From Neoceratodus forsteri (taxonomy: Eukaryota > Chordata > Ceratodontiformes > Ceratodontidae): DNA of 64,000 nt. The notes under the pieces were generated by a model. The model searched no databases and was not told the DNA's origin. It saw only the letters and a program-made list of their open reading frames with translations. Both the position numbers and the translations under genes were made by a program. The stretch is from NCBI GenBank assembly GCA_016271365.2, contig CM057452.1:1238975001-1239039000 (forward strand). The letters are read 5' to 3'. Position 1 is the stretch's first letter. Each line of letters begins with the position of its first letter. Positions 1-9,904 of this stretch are shown piece by piece.

Positions 1-132
1 TTTAGTAATGAAATGGACCATCTGCTAAATGAAACCAAGTTGTTTAATTTGTGAATATTAATAACTCTGGAACTAGTTAATGGATATGCATGAGATTTTG
101 CAAGCGTAATCTGCAGGAGGAGATCTCATTTT
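1..132. other. Unassigned sequence
   Basis: AT-rich sequence with no open frame worth reporting and no repeat I recognise. The dispersed repeat listed next begins at its right edge. Confidence 0.5.
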
Positions 133-215
133 ATTTTTATTATTTTTATTTAGTTTTTGTTGACCAGGTAAGTGCACTAGACAAATCCTGCCTATTTTCA
201 GGCACGACCCGGGGG
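133..215 (+). repeat. Dispersed repeat, first copy
   Basis: A T-rich lead into TTTATTTAGTTTTTGTT, then a TGCACTAG word, then GACCCGGG. The same order and spacing recur on the same strand at about 39,700-39,780, with roughly 80% identity by eye. I do not recognise the family. The second copy lies just upstream of a LINE 3' tail, so this could be the 5' part of a longer element. Similarity stops after about 80 bases. Confidence 0.6.
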
Positions 216-360
216 AGGGGGATACAGATGAACGGCAACTGACCTTGAACCAGATTATGGTTCATGGCTTGCCAAACTTGTTGTGGCTGGGTTTTGTGGT
301 TTTTGAGATATGGACTGTCAAACAAATGTAACATTAATGGCCATTTTTGAAAATTTATCT

Positions 361-715
361 TCTGCCCCATCCATTAACACTTTTATTACTGACAGAGGTG
401 CCCAATCCCCTTGTTGGCATCATGTATGCCCCCAGACTCATCTGGCATACTGGAAGCTCACCCCAGTATGCTCATATTTATAAAGGCCTGTGGAAAAAGA
501 AAACTCTCCCAATGTCTTTTCTTCGATGCAGAATCCTGCATTGAAATTTGCGAACATTTCTATGCAGGATCCTGCATCAGACTAGTCTGCCCCATCCACT
601 GACACTTTCACTGCCAATGGGGGTGCCCAGTCCCCCTATTGGGATCATGAATGCCCCCCAGACTCATCTGGCAAACTGGGAACCCACCCCAGTGTGCCAA
701 TACTTATTTTTAAAT
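361..715. repeat. 228-bp direct duplication, about 1.5 copies
   Basis: The stretch beginning CTGCCCCATCCATTAACACT near 362 recurs at about 589 as CTGCCCCATCCACTGACACT. The following 120 bases (GTGCCCARTCCCC, ATGCCCCCAGACTCATCTGG, CACCCCAGTRTGC) match at about 85%. The period is about 228 bases, with the second unit incomplete. Short open frames here are a by-product of the duplicated composition. Function unknown. Confidence 0.75.
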
Positions 716-930
716 AAATTATCCTGTTAATACAGAAAACCATCCCCCGTAGTCTTTTATGTTAAAAAAACCCTGAAAGAAAGAAAATGGTCCATCATCA
801 TCTCCCCACTCCCCCCTCCCTCTGTGAACTCACCTCCCCACACTCCCCTCACCAATACTTACCATCCAGAGTTCAGGATCAGTGATCTTCTCTGGACCGG
901 GACACATCTGCAGTCTTCAAAGTCTCACTG
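716..930. other. Unassigned pyrimidine-rich sequence
   Basis: C/T-rich from about 800 to 860. No repeat family, gene or regulatory element could be recognised. Confidence 0.4.
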
Positions 931-1745
931 TGATCTGAGGAATCAAGGTAAGCCATTTAATGGGAGTCAATTGGGGGGGGGGGTCAAGTTATGTTGATAG
1001 CTCATCAATTTTAGGAATTTTGTACCAAATTTTTAACATGGTGTTCTTGAACCTCACCATAAACACTGGCACTGTCATTGCATTTCGGTCCCAAAGGTGA
1101 TTTTGCAGTCACTGTGTGGAATCACCTTTCAGGACTGATTCAAGGAATGCTAGTGCTACTGTTCATGAGGTGGCATCCCAAAAAGCCCATGTTGAAAATT
1201 TAGTGAAAAAATTCCCAAAAATGACTGCTTTACGAGCATGCATTGCATAGTTTCTGCACACGCTCGTAGCTTCGGACAGTTTTTAATATTTTCACTTCAG
1301 AGTTTTAGCATTGCCATTTTTTTCAAGCCTCCTTATGAACAGTATAGTGGTCATTTTGCACATCCTGCCCAGAACATGTTTTTACTCCTGTGGCACAGAA
1401 TGGCGCAGTCACTGGCAAAATCAACTTTTGGACTGGATTAACAAAATCACAGTTGCATTGTTCATAAGGGGAGGTCCCATAATGCCAATGTTGAAAATTT
1501 GGTGAAAAAGTCCAAAATGACCAGCTATTCGAGCATGTGTTGCACAGTTTCTTCACACGATCGTAACATCTCCAATTTTTCCTGTTTTCAGTTCAGATTT
1601 TTGATATTGCCATTTTTCCACACCACCTCATGAATAGTACAGCTGTCATTTTTCAAACCCTACTGAAAATGTTTTTCTGCAACTGTGGCACAAAAACGGT
1701 GTTACAGTTACACAGAATTATATTTTTACTGGGTTTGAAAGTTTA
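931..1745 (-). repeat. Satellite-like repeat, inverted copy of 30.7-31.6 kb
   Basis: Read on the minus strand this carries the words of 30,695-31,560: AACATGGGCTTTTTGGGA, CCTCATGAACAGTRGCACT, AAAGGTGATT and a TTGACTCCCATTA end. It also holds a near-palindrome TACGAGCATGC...GCTCGTA around 1231-1270, matching 31,215-31,258. Two or three ~290-bp sub-units are visible, alternating with inverted partial units. Nothing in it looks coding; the local 60-80 residue frames are chance. The family is unknown to me. Confidence 0.7.
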
Positions 1746-1918
1746 TTGTACTGGGTACATGTGGTGAGGTGCTAAGAAGGTTATGTTGAACATTTAGGGT
1801 GAAAATTATTTGAGATGACACAGTTATGACTATTTGTTGCAATTTCGGTATGTCTGTTCATAACTTAATGTATGGAAGCAAAGTGGACCGAGACCCCTGT
1901 CTTTTCACAGCTAGATAC

Positions 1919-2240
1919 ATATGTTCGTCTGTGGAGGGATGGGAGCGCAGGGTCTGACGTGACATATTGATACTGGTGTACTATGTTGTACTATCTGGAT
2001 GGAAGGATGGGACCATGTGACATATGGATACTGTTGTACTGTCTCGATGGAGGGATGGGAGTACAAGGCCCAAAGGACCCTGTGCTCCCACCATTACATA
2101 TGGACAGTGTTGTACTATCTTGATACAGGGTTCAGACCCTACACTTTCACTGTGACATATGGATACTGTTGTACTATGTTGTACTATAAGGATGCAGGGA
2201 TGGGAGTGCGGGATCTGAAGGACCCTGCACTCCCACAGTA
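1919..2240 (+). repeat. Degenerate minisatellite
   Basis: Variants of GACATATGGATACTGTTGTACT recur four times (about 1961, 2017, 2095 and 2154). They are followed by TATCTNGATGNAGGGATGGGA and then AAGGACCCTGNRCTCCCA. Unit length varies between about 60 and 100 bases, so copies have gained or lost segments. A continuous 80-residue frame reads through but is repetitive and has no family resemblance. Confidence 0.65.
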
Positions 2241-2279
2241 AAATGAGAATACAATTATACTATCTGAAAAAGATGGGAA

Positions 2280-2722
2280 ATTCTTTGCAAAAAACTTTGT
2301 TAATGCATCAGTTAGGGTAAATACCACAGAGAAAAAAGCATGAAAATGTGGCATTAGGGTTTCCAACCCTAATGCCCCCTCAAGTTCCACCCTACCACCC
2401 CATCACTATCCCCACTCCTCCATACACCAGCAAGCTGGGATGTGTCATTGGTTGTCTGGCCTAACTCTCACCCCATTGTCTTATACTGTAGCATGTAAGC
2501 TTGTTTGCATGTGGAATGGGGTGAAAGTTGGGTCTGACAGCCTAATGGCACACCCTGATGCCTGTTGGTGTGTGGAGGATGGGGGATGGGGGTGGAGTGG
2601 TAGGGGTGGGAACCCTAGGGTTGGGGCGTTAAAGTTGGAAACCCTAACACAACATTTCCCTGCTTTTGTTGCTGTGTTAGTCACCTTAACTGATGTATTA
2701 ACAAAGTTTATTTGTAAAGAAT
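2280..2722. repeat. 443-bp foldback (long inverted repeat)
   Basis: The left arm starts ATTCTTTGCAAAAAACTTTG. The right arm, read in reverse, starts ATTCTTTACAAATAAACTTT. The match continues for about 200 bases: ATCAGTTARGGT, TTAGGGTTTCCAAC, a C-rich CCACCCCTACCAC block, TCACCCCATT. The arms meet around 2485-2505. Arms are about 75-80% identical. No target duplication is obvious because the right flank runs straight into an AT microsatellite (to 2739). Long inverted repeats of this sort are usually non-autonomous DNA transposons. Confidence 0.8.
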
Positions 2723-2744
2723 ATATATATATATATATATTCTT

Positions 2745-2935
2745 TTATTATACTGTAATATGCTGCTAAGTTAGTGTAAGGATATTTGAATTTATTTATT
2801 GGGGATGGTTTTATTTATTATTTGTTTATTTGTACTTGTATTTCCTACTGTACTACTTATTGTAATGGTGCTCTCAGCCTCCAGGGAAGTGCACCAGATA
2901 TAAATAAATTCTACTACTACTACTACTGCTTGTCT
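2745..2935 (+). mobile_element. Retroposon 3' tail with (CTA)n microsatellite
   Basis: T-rich sequence leads to CCAGATATAAATAAATTC and then a (CTA)5-6 run at about 2911-2930. An AATAAA-like word followed by a short simple repeat is the usual look of a LINE or SINE 3' terminus. No coding part is attached, so the family is open. It directly abuts the minus-strand LINE that follows. Confidence 0.45.
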
Positions 2936-3865
2936 CTTATCCACCACCCTTGTTACTCAGTACAGGCTGGTCTAACAAGACCTACCTGCCGACAGACCCA
3001 TGCTGCCTACAGTTCTGTTGCCCATTTCTTTCCAGGATGTCTACTAAGTCCTCTTTGACAAGTGTCTCTATTAGATTAATTATAATGGAGGTATGACTGG
3101 TCAGCCTGTAATTTTCCAATTTCCTCCCTGTCTCCTCCTTGTATAGTAACACTGTGGCCACTATCCTCTAATCTATTGGAACCACATCTGGCAGTGGTGA
3201 GCTACTGAATAGCCCTGCCAGGTCTTCAGCCAGTTGTGATGCCAATTCCCTGATAACCCTCAGGTGTATCCCATTTGGTCCTTGAACCTTATTTATTTTT
3301 AGGGCTGCACACCCTTTTCTTACCCTTTCTCCTGTGATTACCACCTGTCTTTTTTCTGGGATACCCCTTGCAGCAGACTTTATTCATCTTTCCAGCAGAG
3401 GCCAGCTATTCTCCACTGTGAATACACAGCATAAGTAGTCATTGGAATGACTGCTTTCTACTCATCCTCCTTTACTATCTTGCCCCTCTGTCTGCCTAAG
3501 AATTCCCCCTCTTGTCTGCCTTTTTTCTCTGATGTACAACACCCAAAGAATTTATTTTACCCCTCCCTTGACCACTGCTGCACCACAAAGTCCAGTGTGT
3601 GTTTTTTGTCTCCCTGACTGCCTTCTTGGTCACCTTCATCTTTTCCTGCCATTTGCTCTGTCTTTGTCCCCTGTTTCTTCTTGTAGCTAATGAAGGCCCT
3701 TTTTGGCCCTCACTGCCTTTCTGACCTTGTTAGAGAACCAGAATGGTTTCTATTGCTATAATCCTTCATAACCCTTTTCAAGCATTGTTCGGTTGCTTTG
3801 AGGATGGCCCCTTTAATTTCTCCCCACCTGTCCTCCACCCACTTGATTGTATCAACTTCAGCTGC

Positions 3866-4114
3866 CTAACCCTTGACTAATTCCCTCATCTGATCCAAAT
3901 CTATTCTTCTGAAATCCAGAACCACAGCCTTTGATGGCAGTATACTGGTATCCAGGGCCAGTTCAAGACATAAGGTGTTATGATCACTGCACCCCAGTGG
4001 CTTACCAACCTGTTCTCCTCCAACTATTTCTGAGTTGGTGGGTACCACATCAAGAATAATGGCTTGTTTTGTGGGTTCCCTGACCAGCCACACCAGCAGG
4101 CAGTCCCACAACAT
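3866..4114 (-). pseudogene. LINE endonuclease C-terminal remnant
   Basis: An 82-residue open stretch holding the end of an apurinic-type endonuclease: REPTKQAIILDVVPTN, then GCSDHNTLCLELAL. The SDH motif (catalytic Asp-His in this family) is present. It then runs into the linker VVLDFRRIDLDQMRELVKG seen in the other LINE copies in this window. The N-terminal half lies beyond the Tigger insertion, at 4842-5285. Not functional. Confidence 0.8.
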
Positions 4115-4165
4115 ATCTAGCAGGGCCTGACTTCTGGTGTTCTTTGCTGCTGGAATGTCACAATA

Positions 4166-4839
4166 CAGTGAATTCCACTTGTATGCCTTTCGGCTGTATG
4201 CCTTTTTCGGTTATATGCCCGTTTAGTTCCGGTCCCGATTCTTCTCGTATCTTTGTAATGTTAATTCAGCTGCTTGTATGCCTTTATATTTTCGGCTGTA
4301 TGCCCTTTTTTTTTAGCCAAGAATTGCCATTTAAGGGCTTTTTTGTATGTGCCAGATTAGATAAGGAGGTGTTAATTGACCACGTTTAGTAGTTAAATAG
4401 CTGTGCTGACACCTTTCTTTCACAGCTCACCCTCAAGTCATGGAGAAAAGCAAAAGAAATGCTCTCTCTTTGGCTGAAAAAAAAGCTGAGCTGATAGAGA
4501 TCTTCTGTTCCTGGTGTGTCTAGAAATGAACTTGCGGCAAAATTTGTAGTTGACATCTCCTGTCTGGTAAGGACCCCCAAGTAGAGGAGGCTTTGCTAAG
4601 GGGTGGTTTCATGTCTCCTGAGATCGCGATGTGCCACCATCAGGGCACATGTTAATGGAAAAAGCCCGTAACGGGGAATGGGGAACATGGTCAGTCTGAT
4701 TACTAAATTACTGAACTTGAAGTACGTTTCTCGGGACTGTGTGCAGATGCTCAAAACTCTGTTCCCACTTGTATGCCGTTCAGCTTGTATGCACATTTTA
4801 CCATGGTCCGGACGATGGGCATACAAGTGGAATTGACTG
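4166..4839 (+). mobile_element. Tigger/pogo-type DNA transposon, internally deleted
   Basis: Terminal inverted repeats CAGTGAATTCCACTTGTATG at the left and, read in reverse from the right, CAGTCAATTCCACTTGTATG, flanked on both sides by TA. TA target and CAGT termini are the signature of the pogo/Tigger group. Around 4440-4590 the plus strand reads MEKSKRNALSLAEKKAELIE, a frameshift, then SRNELAAKFVVDIS. That resembles the N-terminal CENP-B-type DNA-binding helix-turn-helix of Tigger transposases. The DDE catalytic domain is missing. The terminal GTATGCC word recurs just inside both ends. Confidence 0.9.
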
Positions 4840-5574
4840 TATATGAATGGTAAACTGAGATCCCCCCACAACCACTACCATCCATGTATCTACCCCTATT
4901 CACGTTTTAGTATCTAGTTCCCTATCCTTCTAATATCCCTGTCCCAGTGGTCTGTAGATCACACCTATGTACAATTTCTTTCCCATTGCTGTTGTGAGCT
5001 ATTCCCACAGCAATGTTGTGTCCCCATTTCCTCCCCTGATGGATGCATTCTCACTGCTTCTATGACATCCTTGACAATGAGGGCTACCACATCTACTATT
5101 CCCTTACCCCATCTCTCCTATGCATGGCATACACCAATACTGCCAGGCCCTAATTATTCCCCTGTGGCTCATGTTTCTGTATTGTCTACAGGGTCCAAAC
5201 CTGAATCTGTCACCATCACCTGAAGCTCATTAATTTTTCTTCGTATGCTCCCAGCATTTAGACAAGCAGTCTTCCAGCTTATGCCTATTCCATTCCACTT
5301 CTTATGAGCTCCTCTCCCTTTGTCCTCCCCCACCTCTGGTTTTCCTGCTCCTTGTTAGCTTTGTGTGAACCCCTGGGCACTACTTAGCTGATTATGGACC
5401 CTTGTTTTGCAGCTTTCATCTCCACTGCTCCTGGCTCCTATTTCTAAAGGAGTCCTATTTAGGTTCCCCTTCTGCTCTCCATGTTCTGTGGTTCATACAG
5501 TCCCTGCCCCCACCCCCACAGTTTAAATATCCACCTGTACAGGCAACATACTTTTATATAGACATCAAATTTCT

Positions 5575-5994
5575 CATCCACACACATTTAAGGAGTCCTT
5601 ATATTTCCCAATGAATGCAGCATCATGGAGTGTATCACTGCACTTATAAAACACAACAACACAAGAGAGGTACACATGCCCAAGTGCAGAACCTTGGTGC
5701 AAGGCCAAGGGGTTGTTAGCTTCTGAGACAAAATTTAAACAGGAAGTATGGCCCAAACGTGAGGCTGCATTCAATTGTAGTAGAAAAATACTCAGAGAGA
5801 ATTTAAATATGCTGAAGGTGTTTATTACACCATTTGGTGGTAGTGCAATTACAAAAATACAGCAACAACTGCAGGAATATGAGACTGATAAGATTACTAC
5901 AATGAGGTGCCCCTGCTCTTCGACCAGGTGGGTCTTCATCAGACGCTGGTTACCAGGAGACAAAGACGCCCCTTTTATACTGATCAAGTGGTCA
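5575..5994 (-). repeat. LTR-like repeat, minus-strand copy
   Basis: Read on the minus strand: CTTGATCAGTATAAAAGGGG (TATA box 5973-5979), then a CTGATGAAG...CGAAG block (5919-5942), then TGTTGCTGTATTTTTG, then GTAATAAACACCTTCAGCAT with a polyadenylation signal, then CAATTGAATGCAGCCTC. The same order is found on the plus strand at 11,081-11,420. This copy has about 45 extra bases after the CGAAG block. TATA box, transcript leader and AATAAA in that order suggest the terminal repeat of a retroelement, LTR-type or Penelope-like, but no associated coding region is visible. Confidence 0.6.
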
Positions 5995-5995
5995 T

Positions 5996-6562
5996 ATGGT
6001 GCTGATGGCAGAAGGGGAGGTGGACATAGCTGCTTTCACAGAGACATGGGCAACCCAGTACCATGACATGGACCTCGAGAGTCTGGGGTACCAACTGTAC
6101 AGAAAGAACAGAGGAAAGGGGAAGGGAGGTGTGGTGGCGTTGTACATAAGGGAAGGGATAATGTGCACAAGGGAGGGGGTGCACATGGCAGAAGCCCTAT
6201 GGTTAATGCTCCAGAACACCACTGGGAGAAGGATTCAATTGGGAGTGATGTACAGACCACCTTCACAGGGCAAAGAGCAGGACAGGGAGCTAGGGGACCA
6301 GATCAGGAGGGTAGGAGGGAGAAGGAACATTGTAATAATAGGAGACTTCAATCTACTTGGAGTAGACTGGAGCACCCCGGCTAACTCATGTGGCAGGGAA
6401 CAGGTGTTCTTGGATGTTATATGGGAGTGTTTCCTGACACAGGGAGTCACAGAACCAACAAGAGAACAGGCCATACTAGACCTAGTGTTATCAGATGGGA
6501 AACATATCCAGGATGTAGAAGTGAGGGATCCCCTTGCAGGCAGTGACCACCACATGGTGTAG
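5996..6562 (+). pseudogene. LINE endonuclease remnant
   Basis: 188 residues of an apurinic-type LINE endonuclease, which nicks target DNA to prime reverse transcription. Visible motifs are TETWATQ (metal-binding Glu), GYQLYRKNRGKGKGGVVAL, GVMYRPPSQ, IIGDFNLLGVDWS (catalytic Asp and Asn) and AGSDHHMV (catalytic Asp-His) at the end. The N-terminal 30-40 residues of the domain are absent because the element starts inside it. The next codon after SDHHMV is a stop where the family continues, so this is an isolated open stretch of a dead copy. Confidence 0.85.
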
Positions 6563-7039
6563 TTTGCATCAACATGGGGAAAGAAGCAGCCAAGACCAAA
6601 ACAACAGTGGTGCACTTCAAGGATGCAGACTTTGATAGAATGGGTAACATACTACAGGGGCACATGGCAACGTTCTGACCAGAAATGGATGTGGATCAGA
6701 AATGGTTCATTATTAAGATGAGGTAACTGAGGCCACAGATATTTGCACAAAGGTTCTTAAAAAGAACTCCAGGATCAAGAGACCTAGTTAGTTTAGCAGG
6801 AAGGTGATAGAGAAAGTGGGGAAAAGTGGACTGCCTTCCTGAGGAAGGAGGAAAGAGAGGTATACGTAGAGAAAAATTAAGAGGCAAGGAGAGAGGTCCA
6901 GGCTGCCAAGGCTGCAAAAACCTAAGACTGGTACAAGGGATTAAAGAAAGGAGAAAAGGACTTCTTCTGGTACATTAAGGAGAGAAGAAGCAGAAGGGAT
7001 GGGATTGTTAGGATAAAGAGGGAGGGAGGATGGGCAGAG

Positions 7040-7625
7040 TATGGTGAAGATCAGGCAGAGGCACTAAGTGAGTACTTTTGCTCTGTCTTCACTAGGCAGG
7101 AGGACGGGAATATGCCACAGGGGAAGACTGGGGGGGAGCCTTGGGGTAGGGTGGAATATGATGGGGATATTGGGGTTGACAGGGTCTTGAGGGGACTAGG
7201 GGATCTGTGAGTGGACAAGGCATCTGGCCCAGATGGACTGCACCGAGGGTCCTTTGGGGGCTAGTGGAGGTACTACCAGCCCTCCGATGGACCTGTTTAA
7301 CACCTCACTGGAGAAGTGTGTGCTGCAGAACTGAAGGACAGCACATGTGGTACCACTCCACAACAGTGATCCCAGGGATGAGCCGGGTAATTACAGGCCG
7401 GTAAGACTAGCCTTCATAATGAGCAAGTTAATAGAGACAATTCTAAAGGAAAGGCTGGTGTTCTTCCTTGAGGTAAATGATCAGCAGGATGACAGGCAGC
7501 ATGGGTTCGTCAGGGGGAGAGTCTGTCAAGCAAACATGATAGACTTCTTTGACTGAGTAACAAAGGCACTGAACAGGGTACAGGTAGTGGACATACTGTA
7601 CCTGGACTTCAGCAAGACATTTGAT
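7040..7625 (+). pseudogene. LINE reverse transcriptase, N-terminal part
   Basis: Continues the 5991 LINE. Frameshifted pieces read FCSVFTRQEDGN (7080), VDKASGPDGLH (7213), a NYRPVRLAFIMSKLIETILK block (7390) with KERLVFFLEVNDQQDDRQHG (7450), and YLDFSKTFD at the end. These are the first RT blocks up to the metal-binding DFSKAFD motif, where Ala has become Thr. The L1-group element is inserted directly after this motif. Confidence 0.8.
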
Positions 7626-9592
7626 ATACCCTCTCTTCAATTCCAGCAGCCTTAGCCGAGATCCACAAATTTTCGGGATTGGTAGGTTATAAATTGAATA
7701 TTGAAAAGACTCAAGTTATGACCTTAAATTGATATGTGCCCAAACAATGACTTTTAAATCTTGTTCTGGCCTGGGAACCCAAGGGGCTTAAATACCTGGG
7801 AATTCTCTTACCCCATTTCTTCTTGGATTTGGTTAAATTGAACCTTCCTCCATTGTTACTAGCTATAAACTCAGACCTACAGAGATGGTCTACATTGCCT
7901 ATGTTTCTTTGGGGTTGTGTCAGTATTATTAAAATGAATGTCCTTCCAAGGTTGCTGTACCCCTTGGGGATGTTGGGGGTGTTCTTGCCAAAAGATTGCT
8001 TTTTGCACTTACAATGACTTTTAAACCAGTTTTTGTGGAAGGAGGCGCAGTATGCCATTCTTACTTCAAGCTTACACTTCTGGGGGCGGGGTTGTGTCTT
8101 CCCAACTTTTCATATATTATTTAGCTATGCACAGCTTCAGATTTCTGAGATGGGGGAGCATCAGTGCTAGACCCTCTGGAGGCAGTTATCAGCCCTTCTG
8201 GCTTCAGCTGGAAACTTATTTATGTAAGAGTGTTGGTTTACAGTTAAATAGCCTGCTGTACATTAAGCCTGCTAGTTTGCCATTTTCATTAAAACATACC
8301 CCTCTAACCTGGTCCTTGAAGGCCCGTGGACAACTGGAAAAATGTCTCCACTTAGACTGCCATCAGGCACCAGCTTAATCGATCTTGGGTAATCCCAACA
8401 TTCGTATTGCCGGCCACCCTATATAAGTGGCATTTTGACCCCAGTTATGTGTGGCCGTATAGAGTCCATATTGAGAGATGGTATACTCATGTTTCGTGAT
8501 GAAATGCAGGAGCTTTTCTCCATTCACCTCTTCCATTGGTTTAAATATCTACAACTAACTAAAGCTTTGACTTCCTTTTTTGGCTCAGGCCCTTGGGCTG
8601 TCTCTGACAGTGATACACTGTCACAGCTTATATACCTTGCAGATCAGCCCCATCCTGTATCTGGTCTCTATTCCTTTTTATAGTCTATGGACCCCTTTCT
8701 TTTATTAGGTACTTGCTTTTATTGGTAGCAAGCACCTTGTCTGCAGCATGATTTTAAACAATGGCAAACTATATGGCATAATCTCTATAGATATGTTAAA
8801 AGAGATCGATGTAAATGGACTCAGTTCTGAGTGCTACATGATATGTAAGACACACCGGCTAAATTGCATGCAATGAGTAAATCTATGTCTCCAGGCTGCT
8901 CCTGTTGTGGTCTCACCAGTGGCACTTTATTTCATATGCTTTGGGAATTAACAAAGGTAGTGCCTTTTTGGAATGGGATTAAGGCCTCGCTATACCCTCT
9001 GTTAGGTCTGGAGGATGCCTTCACCCCTGAAATTTGTCTGGTGGGAGATTTTCCAAATAGTCTCCTTGGTCAACGTAAATCCTATAAGGCTTTAATATCC
9101 ATCATGGAAAAGCTTATAATATTAAGACACTGGCTGGAGGATTCTACACTGTCCTTTAAGAATGGCACAGCAAAATTTTGCAAGCTTTACTGGTTGAAAA
9201 GCAAATTACCAGACTCCAGTGGAGGGAGGACCATTTCCGTCAAAGGTGGGAGTTGTTACCCACTCTATTGACAATGTCTGGGGAGACCTGACGGGAGTGG
9301 ACTGGAGGCAGTTCCTGGGTATTCTAAACTTTCCTGTTACAGTTTAAAGCCTACACCAACCCCCTTAGATCTGAGTTATGGGTAGCCATCACTTGGATGT
9401 TATGGTGCTCTGGGAAGGGGTTTGAGGGGGAGGGGGTTCTGGCTGGACAGTTTAGTCTGGGTGGGAGGAGAGGGTTGGTTTGCTATGTTGGTTTATTACT
9501 TCGCGAGGTTCTCCACTGTTGTTTTTTGGAGTTTATGTTTTATTTACTTTGTTTGTTTTTTGAAATGTTAATAAAGTATATTGAATGAAAAA
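7626..9592 (+). mobile_element. L1/Tx1-group LINE, 3' end, inside the CR1-like LINE
   Basis: The inserted copy is the 3' 1.97 kb of a different LINE. Degraded frames read YLGILLPHFLLDLVKLNL and SIIKMNVLPRLLYPLGML (late RT region of the L1 group). A cysteine-rich C-terminus reads CSCCGLTSGTLFHMLWEL followed by VPFWNGIKASL, as in the zinc-knuckle-like end of L1/Tx1 ORF2. It ends GTTAATAAAGTATATTGAAT plus a short A run. The flanks AAGACATTTGAT (7614-7625) and AAGACAGTTGAT (9593-9604) are a 12-bp target duplication with one mismatch. Removing the insert restores the host LINE frame. Confidence 0.9.
8864..9271 (+). pseudogene. L1-group ORF2 C-terminal remnant
   Basis: A 135-residue open stretch containing the CxxC...H pattern CSCCGLTSGTLFHMLWEL and then FWNGIKASLYPLLGLED. 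It closely follows the layout of the C-terminal cysteine motif of L1/Tx1 ORF2, though the last cysteine of the usual C-C-H-C set is replaced by Glu-Leu. The protein would have been the tail of an endonuclease-RT polyprotein; only this tail and fragments of late RT are left. Confidence 0.7.
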
Positions 9593-9604
9593 AAGACAGT
9601 TGAT

Positions 9605-9904
9605 TCAGTGCTACATAGCAGGCTGATCAGCAAGCTGAGCGACCTGGGAATAGAGGACAAACTGCTGGGGTGGGTCAAGAGCTGGCTATGGGACCGGAAC
9701 CAGAGTGTAGTGGTGGGGGGACTATCCAAACCTAGACCTGTAACCAGCGAGGTCCCACAGGACTCAGTACTCAAACCTGTGCTGTTCAACATCTTTATTG
9801 GTGACATAGCAGAGGGGATCAAAAGTAAGATCTGCCTATTTGCAGGCAATACTAAGCTCTGTGGGAGGGTGGACACAGTGGAGTGGAGGGGAGACAAGAA
9901 TTAA
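9605..9904 (+). pseudogene. LINE reverse transcriptase, catalytic part, inactivated
   Basis: Rejoins the 7040-7625 RT after the L1-group insertion. It reads LHSRLISKLSDLGIEDKL, WVKSWLWDRNQSVVVGG, SEVPQDSVLKPVLFNIFI (family: SGVPQGSVLGPVLFN) and ICLFAGNTKLCG. The family motif at the last site is FADDTKL; here both aspartates are lost, so it could not polymerise. Confidence 0.85.

Larger units (their letters stand above)
2945..5560 (-). mobile_element. CR1/L3-like LINE, 3'-truncated, split by Tigger
   Basis: Minus-strand LINE. The endonuclease begins near 5285 with LNAGSIRRKINELQVMV. It continues through KLYIGVIYRP (about 4960), is broken by the Tigger insertion at 4166-4839, and ends with GCSDHNTLCLELAL and VLDFRRIDLDQM (3866-4020). 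Reverse transcriptase follows with GPNGIHLRVIRELASQLAED and stops near 2945 at the RQHG...DQP region, before the catalytic FADD box. Stop codons and frameshifts are frequent, so it is long dead. Loss of the 3' half is unusual for a LINE insertion and points to a later deletion. Confidence 0.85.

Noticed and set aside
4144..4389. 81-residue open frame in the Tigger element as transposase
   Set aside because: It lies in the terminal region and has none of the transposase motifs; the recognisable remnant is in another frame around 4440-4590.
5919..5942. A confident hammerhead ribozyme annotation
   Set aside because: Only the core order is present; stems I and III do not pair convincingly in either copy, so it is kept only as a hypothesis.
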